Source: Clostridiaceae bacterium UBA4839 | GTDB lineage: Bacteria > Bacillota > Clostridia > Clostridiales > Caloramatoraceae | Direction: 5' to 3' | Assembly (NCBI GenBank): GCA_002400085.1 | Contig: DHEX01000153.1 | Span: forward strand, 1,288-6,936 | Length of the DNA: 5,649 nt | Shown here: one piece after another, positions 1 to 5,466 of the stretch | How the letters are laid out: every line of letters starts with the position of its first letter | How positions within the stretch are numbered: position 1 is the stretch's first letter | Notes under the pieces: generated by a model | What the model was told of the DNA's origin: nothing | Database searches by the model: none | Seen by the model: the letters and a program-made list of their open reading frames with translations, nothing else | Position numbers and translations under genes: made by a program

Positions 1-123
1 AAAGAAGTAGATGATACATTCTTTTGTAATAATCTTTGCAATTTTAAGAATAGCTGTAAATACTTAAAGACGTATAATGATTTGAAATCCATTGATGATA
101 TGAATGGAGCGAATTTATTTTAA
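1..123 (+). CDS. C-terminal end of an unidentified gene with a Cys cluster (possible Cas4/RecB-like nuclease tail)
   Basis: Frame 1 is open from the first base to a TAA at 121-123, giving the last 40 residues of a protein whose start lies outside the window. Seen: three cysteines spaced C-x3-C-x5-C (residues 9, 13 and 19 of the visible part) in the segment FCNNLCNFKNSCKYLK, with aromatic and basic residues between them. Known: PD-(D/E)XK nucleases of the Cas4/AddB/RecB type often end in a similar C-x2-C-x5/6-C iron-sulfur cluster motif followed by a short tail, and such nucleases are common beside phage replication genes. Inference: this may be the end of such an exonuclease, but the first spacing is one residue longer than usual and no catalytic motif is visible, so a zinc-binding tail of another protein is also possible. 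The next gene starts 12 bases after the stop, which fits one operon. Confidence 0.6.
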   Translation, partial: KEVDDTFFCNNLCNFKNSCKYLKTYNDLKSIDDMNGANLF

Positions 124-131
124 GGGAGAGG
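124..131 (+). promoter_or_regulatory. Shine-Dalgarno site for the freestanding endonuclease
   Basis: The purine run GGGAGAGG lies four bases before the ATG at 136 and is partly complementary to the 16S rRNA 3' end. It supports that ATG as the start. It begins directly after the stop of the upstream gene, so translation may be coupled. Confidence 0.6.
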
Positions 132-135
132 TTAA

Positions 136-1074
136 ATGGGAAAAGTTAAAAAGTGGTCAGATGAAGAAATAAAAATTCTAACTGAAATGTATAAAAAAGC
201 AGTTCCTATTAATAAAATTAGTTATAAACTAGGTAGAACTGAACGAGCAACTGAGGCGAAAGCTATACAATTAGGATTGAACAAATTTTCTACATATAAA
301 AACAATGCTAATCAAAAACGTCCATATATGGATTATGATTGGTGCTATGACAGGTTTGTTAATAAACGAATGACACATCAAGAGATGGCAGATGAATTAG
401 GAGTTACAAAAAGAGTGATTCAAAAATGGTGTGCGGGGAAATTTCAGCTTAATGCATATACGTTAAGAAAATATTTGACATTGAATAAAAATCAAAAAGA
501 TGTTGTTATGTTTGGTCGTTTAGGCGATGGACATATAGATAAGAGAGAAAATGAGCCGATTTATATTGAAAGTCATGCAGAAGATGAAAAAGATTATTTG
601 TTTTGGAAGTACAAGATTTTAAAAAATTTATGTAATAGTCCACCGCATTATTATCCTGCGACTAATAAAAAATTTCGTAATGCAAAAACAGGACTAACAC
701 AATTATGTATTGCCCAACCTAGTTATAGGTTGGAAACCATGACGCTTGATTGTCTAAAACCAATTCGAGAATTAAATAAATCAGAAATTATTGATAATAT
801 TAATGAATTCGGATTTTGTTTATATATTTTAGATGATGGAAACAGAAGCAAAACTAATTGGGGAATTTGTGTAGCTGGACTATCAGAATTAGAAAAACAT
901 AAATATGTTGATTTTTGTGTTAATAAACTTAAACTTAGTTGCAAAATTCAAAATCATGATAATAGGTATATTAGTTTTGATTCTGTATCATCTAAACAAA
1001 TTGACAGTTTAATTTTAAAATATGTGCCTGATAATTTAGATATTATTCAAAAGAAAATCTATCGTTGGAGGTAA
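136..1074 (+). CDS. Freestanding LAGLIDADG homing endonuclease with N-terminal Myb/HTH region
   Basis: A 312-aa protein predicted to make a site-specific double-strand break that copies its own gene into alleles lacking it. Residues 6-48 (WSDEEIKILTEMYK... to AIQLGL) resemble a Myb/SANT or GcrA-like helix-turn-helix. Residues 80-97 (THQEMADELGVTKRVIQK) form a second helix-turn-helix. The first LAGLIDADG helix is FGRLGDGHI (126-134, acidic residue D131) and the second is FCLYILDDGN (227-236, acidic residue D234). The spacing of about 100 residues fits a two-motif, single-chain enzyme. The segment HAEDEKDYLFWKYKIL after motif 1 and the LDDG form of motif 2 are typical of the LAGLIDADG DNA endonuclease family often labelled LAGLIDADG_2. 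No intron or intein surrounds it, so it is freestanding. It ends one base before the polymerase start and its codons TGG-AGG-TAA contain the polymerase Shine-Dalgarno. The cleavage target is unknown; neighbouring polymerase sequence in relatives without the gene is a reasonable guess. Confidence 0.88.
   Translation: MGKVKKWSDEEIKILTEMYKKAVPINKISYKLGRTERATEAKAIQLGLNKFSTYKNNANQKRPYMDYDWCYDRFVNKRMTHQEMADELGVTKRVIQKWCAGKFQLNAYTLRKYLTLNKNQKDVVMFGRLGDGHIDKRENEPIYIESHAEDEKDYLFWKYKILKNLCNSPPHYYPATNKKFRNAKTGLTQLCIAQPSYRLETMTLDCLKPIRELNKSEIIDNINEFGFCLYILDDGNRSKTNWGICVAGLSELEKHKYVDFCVNKLKLSCKIQNHDNRYISFDSVSSKQIDSLILKYVPDNLDIIQKKIYRWR
1067..1071 (+). promoter_or_regulatory. Shine-Dalgarno of the polymerase, inside the end of the endonuclease gene
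   Basis: GGAGG is formed by the last two sense codons (Trp-Arg) of the upstream endonuclease gene. It lies four bases before the ATG at 1076, and the endonuclease stop (TAA, 1072-1074) sits between them. Ribosomes ending the endonuclease could re-initiate on the polymerase. The start is further supported because the PHP motif begins at residue 9, as is normal for DnaE proteins. Confidence 0.8.
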
Positions 1075-1075
1075 A

Positions 1076-2302
1076 ATGACAAACAATTATGTAATATATC
1101 ATCTTCATGATGATAAAGGTTCATTATTAGATAGTTGTACAAAATGGGAAGAATATGTTGATAGAGCATCAGACTGTGGAATGAAAGCTATCGCAAGTAC
1201 AAATCATGGGTACAATTTAAATTGGACTGATAAAAAGTTGTACGCAGAAAGTAAAGGATTAAAATACATAAATGGAATTGAAGCATATTTGACACCACAG
1301 CTTTATCATACAAAAATAAATAAAAATGGAAAATCGGAACAATATAAAGTGCGTGATAATTTCCATACTATTTTATTAGCAAAAAACAGATATGGTGTAG
1401 AAGAGTTAAATAATGCAATTAATAAGTCTTACGATTCTGACCATAAATATTATAAACCGAGAATTACCTTTGACGAATTTTTTAATCTATCAAATGATAT
1501 AATTAAAATTTCTGCTTGTTTAGCAAGTCCGTTAAGATGCTATAACGATAAATGTGTCGATTATGATTCGGAAGTATACAAACGTTTATTAAAATTTTAC
1601 GATTATTACGAAGTACAATACTGGAATAGCCAAGACCAAATAGAATACAATCAATATTTGTATAAAATGTCAAAAGAATACAACAAACCATTAATCATGG
1701 CAACAGATACTCATAGTATTAATAGTTATAAAGCAGAATGTAGAAAAATTTTGATGATATCTAAAGGTATAGAATTCACCAATGAAGATGAATTTGATTT
1801 AACTTTTAAAACGTATGATGAATTAGTCAATGCTCTGGAAAAACAACAGTCATTACCGCGAGAAGTATATATGGAGGCTATTGAAAATACTAATCGTATG
1901 GCAGAAACAATTCAAGATTTTAAATTGAATACTAAATCACGTTATCCAATTTTAACCGGAAGTCGTGAAAGTGATGCACAAGAATATATTAAACATACAA
2001 AGTCTATGTTTAAAGACAAAGTTGATAAAGGTATTATCCCATTTAATGAAGTTGAGTCATTCAAAAAAGACTTAAAAGAGGAACTGTCAGTTTTCAAAAA
2101 AACCGATATGTTGGGATTTATGCTTTCAATGAGTGAGCTTATGTGTTGGTGTAAATCACATGGAATTCCAATAGGGCCTTCTCGTGGCTCTGTGGCTGGC
2201 TCAAGATGTGCATTTGTCACGGATATTATTGATGTTGATTCAGTCAGATGGAATACAGTGTTTTCACGTTTTTGTAATGAAAACCGTGTCGAAAGCGGAG
2301 AT
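1076..2302 (+). CDS. dnaE: DNA polymerase III alpha subunit (DnaE type), exon 1: PHP domain and first part of the palm
   Basis: Residues 1-409 of a C-family replicative DNA polymerase of about 1060 aa, which extends the primer strand at the fork. The N-terminal PHP domain covers about residues 5-285. Its probable metal ligands can all be seen: H9 and H11 (YHLHD), D19 (SLLD), H44 (TNHG), E69 (GIEAY), H97 (FHTILLAKN), C148 (ISACLAS), and D211 and H213 (TDTH). The palm begins with the DnaE signature GIPIGPSRGSVAGSRCAF (363-380), followed by VFSRFCNENRVESGD (395-409). The exon ends at the codon for Asp409. The next codon in the DNA is TAA, the first three bases of a group I intron, so unspliced mRNA gives only this fragment. 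Joined to the exon at 3500, the frame continues as GD-IDVDC, matching the conserved P-D-x-D-x-D-F segment of DnaE proteins. The family, the exon status and the start are all well supported. This could be mistaken for a truncated polymerase gene if the intron were missed. Confidence 0.93.
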
Positions 2303-2317
2303 TAAATATTGTGTTTT
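2296..2317 (+). other. Group I intron 5' splice site with P1 helix and internal guide sequence
   Basis: The exon ends in U2302, as group I introns require. The last exon bases GAGAU (2298-2302) can pair with GUUUU (2313-2317) as G·U, A-U, G·U, A-U and U·G, putting the expected U·G wobble at the cleavage site. The loop is ten bases (2303-2312). C2296 can also pair with G2319 across one mismatch. P10 looks weak: only A3500-U2312 and U3501·G2311 can form. The boundary itself is fixed more firmly by the protein frame across the junction than by P1. Confidence 0.68.
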
Positions 2318-2332
2318 AGTTCAATAAAAATA

Positions 2333-2340
2333 TAGTGCTT
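2333..2340 (+). other. P2 stem, 5' strand (pairs with 3223-3230)
   Basis: UAGUGCUU pairs over eight positions with AAGUAUUA at 3223-3230, two of them G·U wobbles. The pair closes a loop of about 880 bases that holds the complete endonuclease gene. The 5' strand ends directly before the AAAGG that serves as that gene's Shine-Dalgarno. Confidence 0.65.
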
Positions 2341-2345
2341 AAAGG

Positions 2346-3209
2346 ATGATGATAATTAGAATTGTTACAGATGAAGAAATTAAAAATGCATATAATTCAT
2401 ATACGAATGGATTGAGTGTAGAGAAAGTATCAAAATTATTTAATATACCACAGACAAGTTTAAGAAGGTATTTTAAACGAAAAGGGTATAGTATAAGAAG
2501 TTTAAGTGAAGCAGAAAAAATATATTCTTTTAACGAGTCATATTTTGATAATATAGACACATCAGACAAAGCATATTGGCTTGGATTTTTATATGCTGAT
2601 GGTTATATTTTATCAAAGAGAAAGCATGGAAACCAAAAATTTGGGGTTACATTATCGGTTGCAGATATTGAACATTTAGAAAAATTAAAACAATGTTTAA
2701 ATAGTAACCATCGCATCGCTATTTATCACTCTAAAAATTCATATAATGCAAATTGTGAGTATTGTAGGTTGTTGTTTTCTAGTCAACATGCTGTTGATAG
2801 CCTAAAAAAATATGGAGTTATAGAAAATAAAACAAATATATTAAAACCTCCAAACATATCAAATGATTTATCCCGCCATTTTATTCGAGGATATTTTGAT
2901 GGAGATGGAAGTATTTGGAGCCACTTGAATAAAAAATATGGAGCAAAAATTCCACAATATTCAATAGAATTTGTTGGTACAGATTGTATCTTGCAATATA
3001 TCATGGACGATTTGCTTGAACATAAAATCATTAAAAGATTATATAACTTAAACAAAAGGAAAAAAGGACAAATTGTAAGTAATTTTAAATTTGGTGGAAA
3101 TTTACAAGCACTGAATTTTTGCCAATACATTTATCAAGATGCAAATACTTATCTTGATAGAAAACATGATAAATATATTGAACTAACAACAATACATAGT
3201 TGTTTATAA
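2346..3209 (+). CDS. Intron-encoded LAGLIDADG homing endonuclease
   Basis: A 287-aa protein predicted to cut intron-less polymerase alleles near the insertion site, so that repair copies the intron in. Residues 23-47 (LSVEKVSKLFNIPQTSLRRY and following) form a helix-turn-helix. LAGLIDADG helix 1 is YWLGFLYADGYI (77-88, acidic D85) and helix 2 is FIRGYFDGDGSI (179-190, acidic D187), so this is a single-chain, two-motif enzyme with both catalytic acids. Between them, SLKKYGVIENKTNILKPP is typical of the LAGLIDADG_3-like group, and the end (YIYQDANTYLDRKHDKY) matches the usual C-terminal helix of that group. It is thus not a recent duplicate of the endonuclease at 136-1074. Two in-frame ATGs (2346, 2349) follow AAAGG (2341-2345) with little or no spacing, so initiation may be weak; the second ATG is slightly better placed. 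The gene looks intact. Its native target is expected to span the joined exons around 2302/3500. Confidence 0.92.
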   Translation: MMIIRIVTDEEIKNAYNSYTNGLSVEKVSKLFNIPQTSLRRYFKRKGYSIRSLSEAEKIYSFNESYFDNIDTSDKAYWLGFLYADGYILSKRKHGNQKFGVTLSVADIEHLEKLKQCLNSNHRIAIYHSKNSYNANCEYCRLLFSSQHAVDSLKKYGVIENKTNILKPPNISNDLSRHFIRGYFDGDGSIWSHLNKKYGAKIPQYSIEFVGTDCILQYIMDDLLEHKIIKRLYNLNKRKKGQIVSNFKFGGNLQALNFCQYIYQDANTYLDRKHDKYIELTTIHSCL

Positions 3210-3229
3210 TAGAAATATTATAAAGTATT

Positions 3230-3338
3230 AGACGGTGAATTGCTGGAAAGTCCTTAGAGCCTATACGCTAAAGCAGAGGAATGAAATATATCCATATGTA
3301 AACGCTTGAAAAGTTATAGGATTGGATAATCAGCAGCC
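3230..3338 (+). ncRNA. Group I intron core, first half: P3 5' strand, P4, P5 and start of P6
   Basis: The P-element GAAUUGCUGGAAA (3237-3249) and Q-element AAUCAGCAGCC (3328-3338) match the usual group I pattern. P3 5' strand is AGACGGUG (3230-3237). P4 is UUGCUG/CAGCAG (3240-3245/3331-3336), and P5 is AGUCCU/AGGAUU (3249-3254/3318-3323). The roughly 63 bases between the P5 strands form a peripheral extension that I could not fold with confidence. Confidence 0.85.
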
Positions 3339-3475
3339 AAGCCTCGAATAGAGGAAGGTTCAACGACTATCTCGCCAGAGAGTAGGAAATACTTCCGAAG
3401 TGCCGTCTGCCTAAACCATAATATATGGCAAGGTAAAGATATAGTCTATGCCCTCTATTTAATTAGAGTTAAAGT
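3337..3475 (+). ncRNA. Group I intron core, second half: P6, P7, P7.1, P7.2, P3 3' strand, P8, P9
   Basis: P6 is CC/GG with P6a CCUC-GAAUA-GAGG (3342-3354). The R-element GUUCAACGACUAUC (3358-3371) and S-element AAGAUAUAGUCU (3436-3447) form P7 through GACUAU/AUAGUC, the guanosine-binding helix. P7.1 is CUC/GAG (3371-3373/3378-3380). P7.2 is GGAA-AUAC-UUCC (3385-3396). The P3 3' strand is UGCCGUCU (3401-3408). P8 is CCU/AGG with an inner CCAU-AAUAU-AUGG hairpin (3416-3428). J8/7 is UAAAGAU (3434-3440). P9 is CUCUA-UUUAAU-UAGAG (3453-3468). The order and spacing are those of a complete catalytic intron. Confidence 0.9.
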
Positions 3476-3484
3476 ATGTTGAAA

Positions 3485-3499
3485 GACAGGGTGTCACAG
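3485..3499 (+). other. Group I intron 3' splice site, preceded by a small hairpin
   Basis: A GACA-GGG-UGUC hairpin (3485-3495) is followed by ACAG, whose last base G3499 is the proposed terminal G. Cutting after it starts exon 2 at ATT-GAC-GTT-GAT (Ile-Asp-Val-Asp), which matches the conserved polymerase segment exactly when joined to GGA-GAT (Gly-Asp) of exon 1. Confidence 0.85.
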
Positions 3500-5455
3500 A
3501 TTGACGTTGATTGTCCTAATGAATATAGACCGCAAATTTATCAACATATTTTTGATTCATTTGGACAAAGAAAGTGTGCTTATGTTTTAGCATTAGGAAC
3601 GATTTCAGATAAAGGAACAATAGATGATATTGGCAGGGCATTATCAAGGCTATGGAGCAAAGAGAATCCAAATGACAATAATAACCCATATAGCCTTGAC
3701 AAAATTGCACAAATTAAAAAACAGTTTGATGAGAATCCAGAAGAAACTAAAAAAATATATCCAAAATTGTTTTATTATTTTGATGGATTAAATGGAACAG
3801 TGGTTTCATTGTCACATCACCCCGCAGGTGTAATTATTGCACCAATAGATATTTATAGTCGCTATGGTATGTTTATTGATAAAGAAAATTTATCTGTGCT
3901 TAATTTGGATATGTCAGCGGCACATAATGTAGGACTTGTAAAATATGATATTCTTGGACTTGATACTATTAGTGTAATTGATAAGACTTGTAAATATGCT
4001 CACATTCCATATCCACATACATACCAAATTGACTTCAATGATAAAGCAGTATGGGATGGAATTAAAAAATCTAAATATGGTATTTTTCAATTTACAGGAG
4101 ATTTTGCATTTAATAGTTTAAAAAAATATGATGTACAAAGTATTGATGATGTTTGTGCAGTTACAGCTTGCATTAGACCTTCTGGTGCTTCTTACAGAGA
4201 TAGATTGTTAAATCATGAGCATAACAAAAATCCATCTAAACAAATTGATGAATTGCTAAAGAAAAACAATGGCTTTTTAATCTATCAAGAAGATATTATT
4301 GCTTTTTTACAACAAGTTTGTGGACTATCTGGTTCAGATGCAGATACAGTGCGAAGAGCAATAGGGCATAAAGATAAAAAATGTATTAAAGAAAATATGC
4401 CCAAAATTCTTGAAGGATATTGTAGCCATTCGGATAAGCCAAAAGACGTTGCAGAGAAGGAAGCAAAAGATTTTCTTGAAATAATCGATAATTCCTCAAA
4501 CTATATGTTTGGGTTTAATCATTCTATTGGATATTCAATTTTAACTTATTATTGTGCATATTATCGACATTATTATCCAGTTGAATTCGTAACGGCACTA
4601 TTGAATACGGCTGATACAGATGAGAAAATTTTAAATGGTACAACTCTAGCTAAAGAACTAGGAATTACTATATTTTCACCAAAATATGGTTATTCTAAAT
4701 CTGAATATGTTCCGAATACAAAAAACCAATCCATCTATAAGGGAGTAGCTTCGATAAAACGTTTAAACCAGAAAGCCGCAAATGAACTCTACGCATTATC
4801 GCAGCAAACTCACTATGATTCATTTATGGATTTATTGCAAGATATTCATGCTAAGACATCTGTAAGCTCAGACCAACTCGAAATTTTGATTAAGATTGAT
4901 TATTTTTCTGATTTTGGAGATATAAACTCTATTCTTGAACAGGTCAAAATTTATAATACATTTAATGGTAGAAAACAAATTAGTCGAGCTGATTTAAGCA
5001 AGTATCAATTACCGGAAGAATTAATGAATAGTATTTCTGGAAAAGTAACAGAGAAGTTATACAAAGACTTCGATTGGAAGGATATTGTCAAATATAAATT
5101 ACAGAACTCTCATATCAAACCAGCGACTATCATTGATAAAGCAAAATATGAATTGGAATGTTTAGGGTATATACAAATTACAAATGATAATATTCCAGAA
5201 TGTTATGCTATTATCTCTAATATTGAAGGCAAGTATAAGAGTAAGACAGTATCGTTGTATAGGATTCATGATGGAACAACCGATATTATCAAGGTAAAGG
5301 GTAAGACTCTTGAAAGTTATCCTTTGAAAGTGGGAGATATGATAAAAACGATTGAGATAGCCGAGGAAAACAAGTGGGGAAAAGATGCTGATGGACATTT
5401 CTATAAAAAAGATGAAACAGAAATGGTATTGAAAAAATACTCATATGTAAATTGA
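3500..5455 (+). CDS. dnaE: DNA polymerase III alpha subunit (DnaE type), exon 2: catalytic palm, fingers and C-terminal domains
   Basis: 651 residues (410-1060 of the spliced protein) carrying the rest of the polymerase. The first codons encode IDVDC; D411 and D413 should be the first two catalytic aspartates (E. coli D401 and D403), and D559 in GLVKYDILGL the third (E. coli D555). Other family signatures are SHHPAGVIIAP (514-524), FQFTGD (605-610), CIRPSG (633-638), IYQEDIIAFLQQVCG (670-684), DADTVRRAIGHKDKK (689-703), FNHSIGYS (748-755), and GVASIKRLNQKAA (824-836), the helix-hairpin-helix region. The C-terminal part, about 970-1060, looks like a small beta-rich, OB-like domain. The total of 1060 aa is close to Bacillota DnaE and somewhat shorter than E. 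coli DnaE. There is no DnaQ- or PolC-type exonuclease domain. An in-frame ATG at 3476 lies inside the intron and has no clear Shine-Dalgarno, so I do not take it as a start. The next gene follows within a dozen bases. Confidence 0.94.
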   Translation: MDVDCPNEYRPQIYQHIFDSFGQRKCAYVLALGTISDKGTIDDIGRALSRLWSKENPNDNNNPYSLDKIAQIKKQFDENPEETKKIYPKLFYYFDGLNGTVVSLSHHPAGVIIAPIDIYSRYGMFIDKENLSVLNLDMSAAHNVGLVKYDILGLDTISVIDKTCKYAHIPYPHTYQIDFNDKAVWDGIKKSKYGIFQFTGDFAFNSLKKYDVQSIDDVCAVTACIRPSGASYRDRLLNHEHNKNPSKQIDELLKKNNGFLIYQEDIIAFLQQVCGLSGSDADTVRRAIGHKDKKCIKENMPKILEGYCSHSDKPKDVAEKEAKDFLEIIDNSSNYMFGFNHSIGYSILTYYCAYYRHYYPVEFVTALLNTADTDEKILNGTTLAKELGITIFSPKYGYSKSEYVPNTKNQSIYKGVASIKRLNQKAANELYALSQQTHYDSFMDLLQDIHAKTSVSSDQLEILIKIDYFSDFGDINSILEQVKIYNTFNGRKQISRADLSKYQLPEELMNSISGKVTEKLYKDFDWKDIVKYKLQNSHIKPATIIDKAKYELECLGYIQITNDNIPECYAIISNIEGKYKSKTVSLYRIHDGTTDIIKVKGKTLESYPLKVGDMIKTIEIAEENKWGKDADGHFYKKDETEMVLKKYSYVN

Positions 5456-5461
5456 GGTGAT
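5454..5461 (+). promoter_or_regulatory. Strong Shine-Dalgarno of the ERCC4 nuclease gene
   Basis: GAGGTGAT matches eight consecutive bases of the Bacillota ideal AGGAGGTGAT and overlaps the polymerase stop codon (TGA, 5453-5455). From GAGG to the ATA at 5467 there are nine bases, a normal spacing. The ATG at 5460 lies within the site and is followed at once by TAA, so it cannot start the nuclease. Confidence 0.8.
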
Positions 5462-5466
5462 GTAAA

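Larger units (their letters stand above)
2303..3499 (+). mobile_element. Group I self-splicing intron (probable subgroup IA) in the polymerase gene, carrying an endonuclease gene
   Basis: A 1197-nt intron starting after exon U2302 and ending in G3499, the terminal G of group I introns. Its removal restores an uninterrupted polymerase frame. The core can be folded by eye: P2 2333-2340/3223-3230, P3 3230-3237/3401-3408, P4 3240-3245/3331-3336, P5 3249-3254/3318-3323, P6 3337-3338/3357-3358, P6a 3342-3345/3351-3354, P7 3365-3370/3441-3446, P8 3410-3412/3431-3433, P9 3453-3457/3464-3468. Two small hairpins between P7 and P3 (P7.1 and P7.2) are a hallmark of subgroup IA, the usual phage class; IA2 is likely. 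The LAGLIDADG gene lies in the P2 loop, outside the catalytic core, so the core itself remains compact. The insertion site is next to the codons of the polymerase active site. No splicing data exist here; the call rests on structure and on the restored reading frame. Confidence 0.93.

Noticed and set aside
723..944. Minus-strand reading frames over the endonucleases and the polymerase
   Set aside because: They lie opposite well-supported genes, have no recognisable motifs, no convincing ribosome binding sites and low-complexity hydrophobic translations typical of AT-rich antisense frames.
2304..3219. Direct repeat AAATATT at 2304-2310 and 3213-3219 as insertion-site repeats
   Set aside because: Seven bases of A and T are expected by chance in such AT-rich sequence, and the copies do not coincide with the boundaries of the intron or of the endonuclease gene.
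3210..3475. tRNA, riboswitch or terminator in the non-coding stretch after the intron endonuclease
   Set aside because: The stretch is fully explained by group I core helices P3-P9. No tRNA cloverleaf with a T-loop, and no GC-rich hairpin followed by a T run, was seen.
3476..3499. ATG at 3476 as the true start of a separate polymerase gene
   Set aside because: It lies within the intron 3' end, has no clear Shine-Dalgarno, and the residues before IDVDC do not match DnaE proteins. Splicing from 2302 to 3500 gives an exact family match.
2303..3499. Intein, or a frame-broken pseudogene, instead of an intron
   Set aside because: An intein must be in frame with both flanks. Here there is an immediate stop after exon 1, the endonuclease has its own start and stop, and a full group I core is present. 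No intein splicing motifs are seen.
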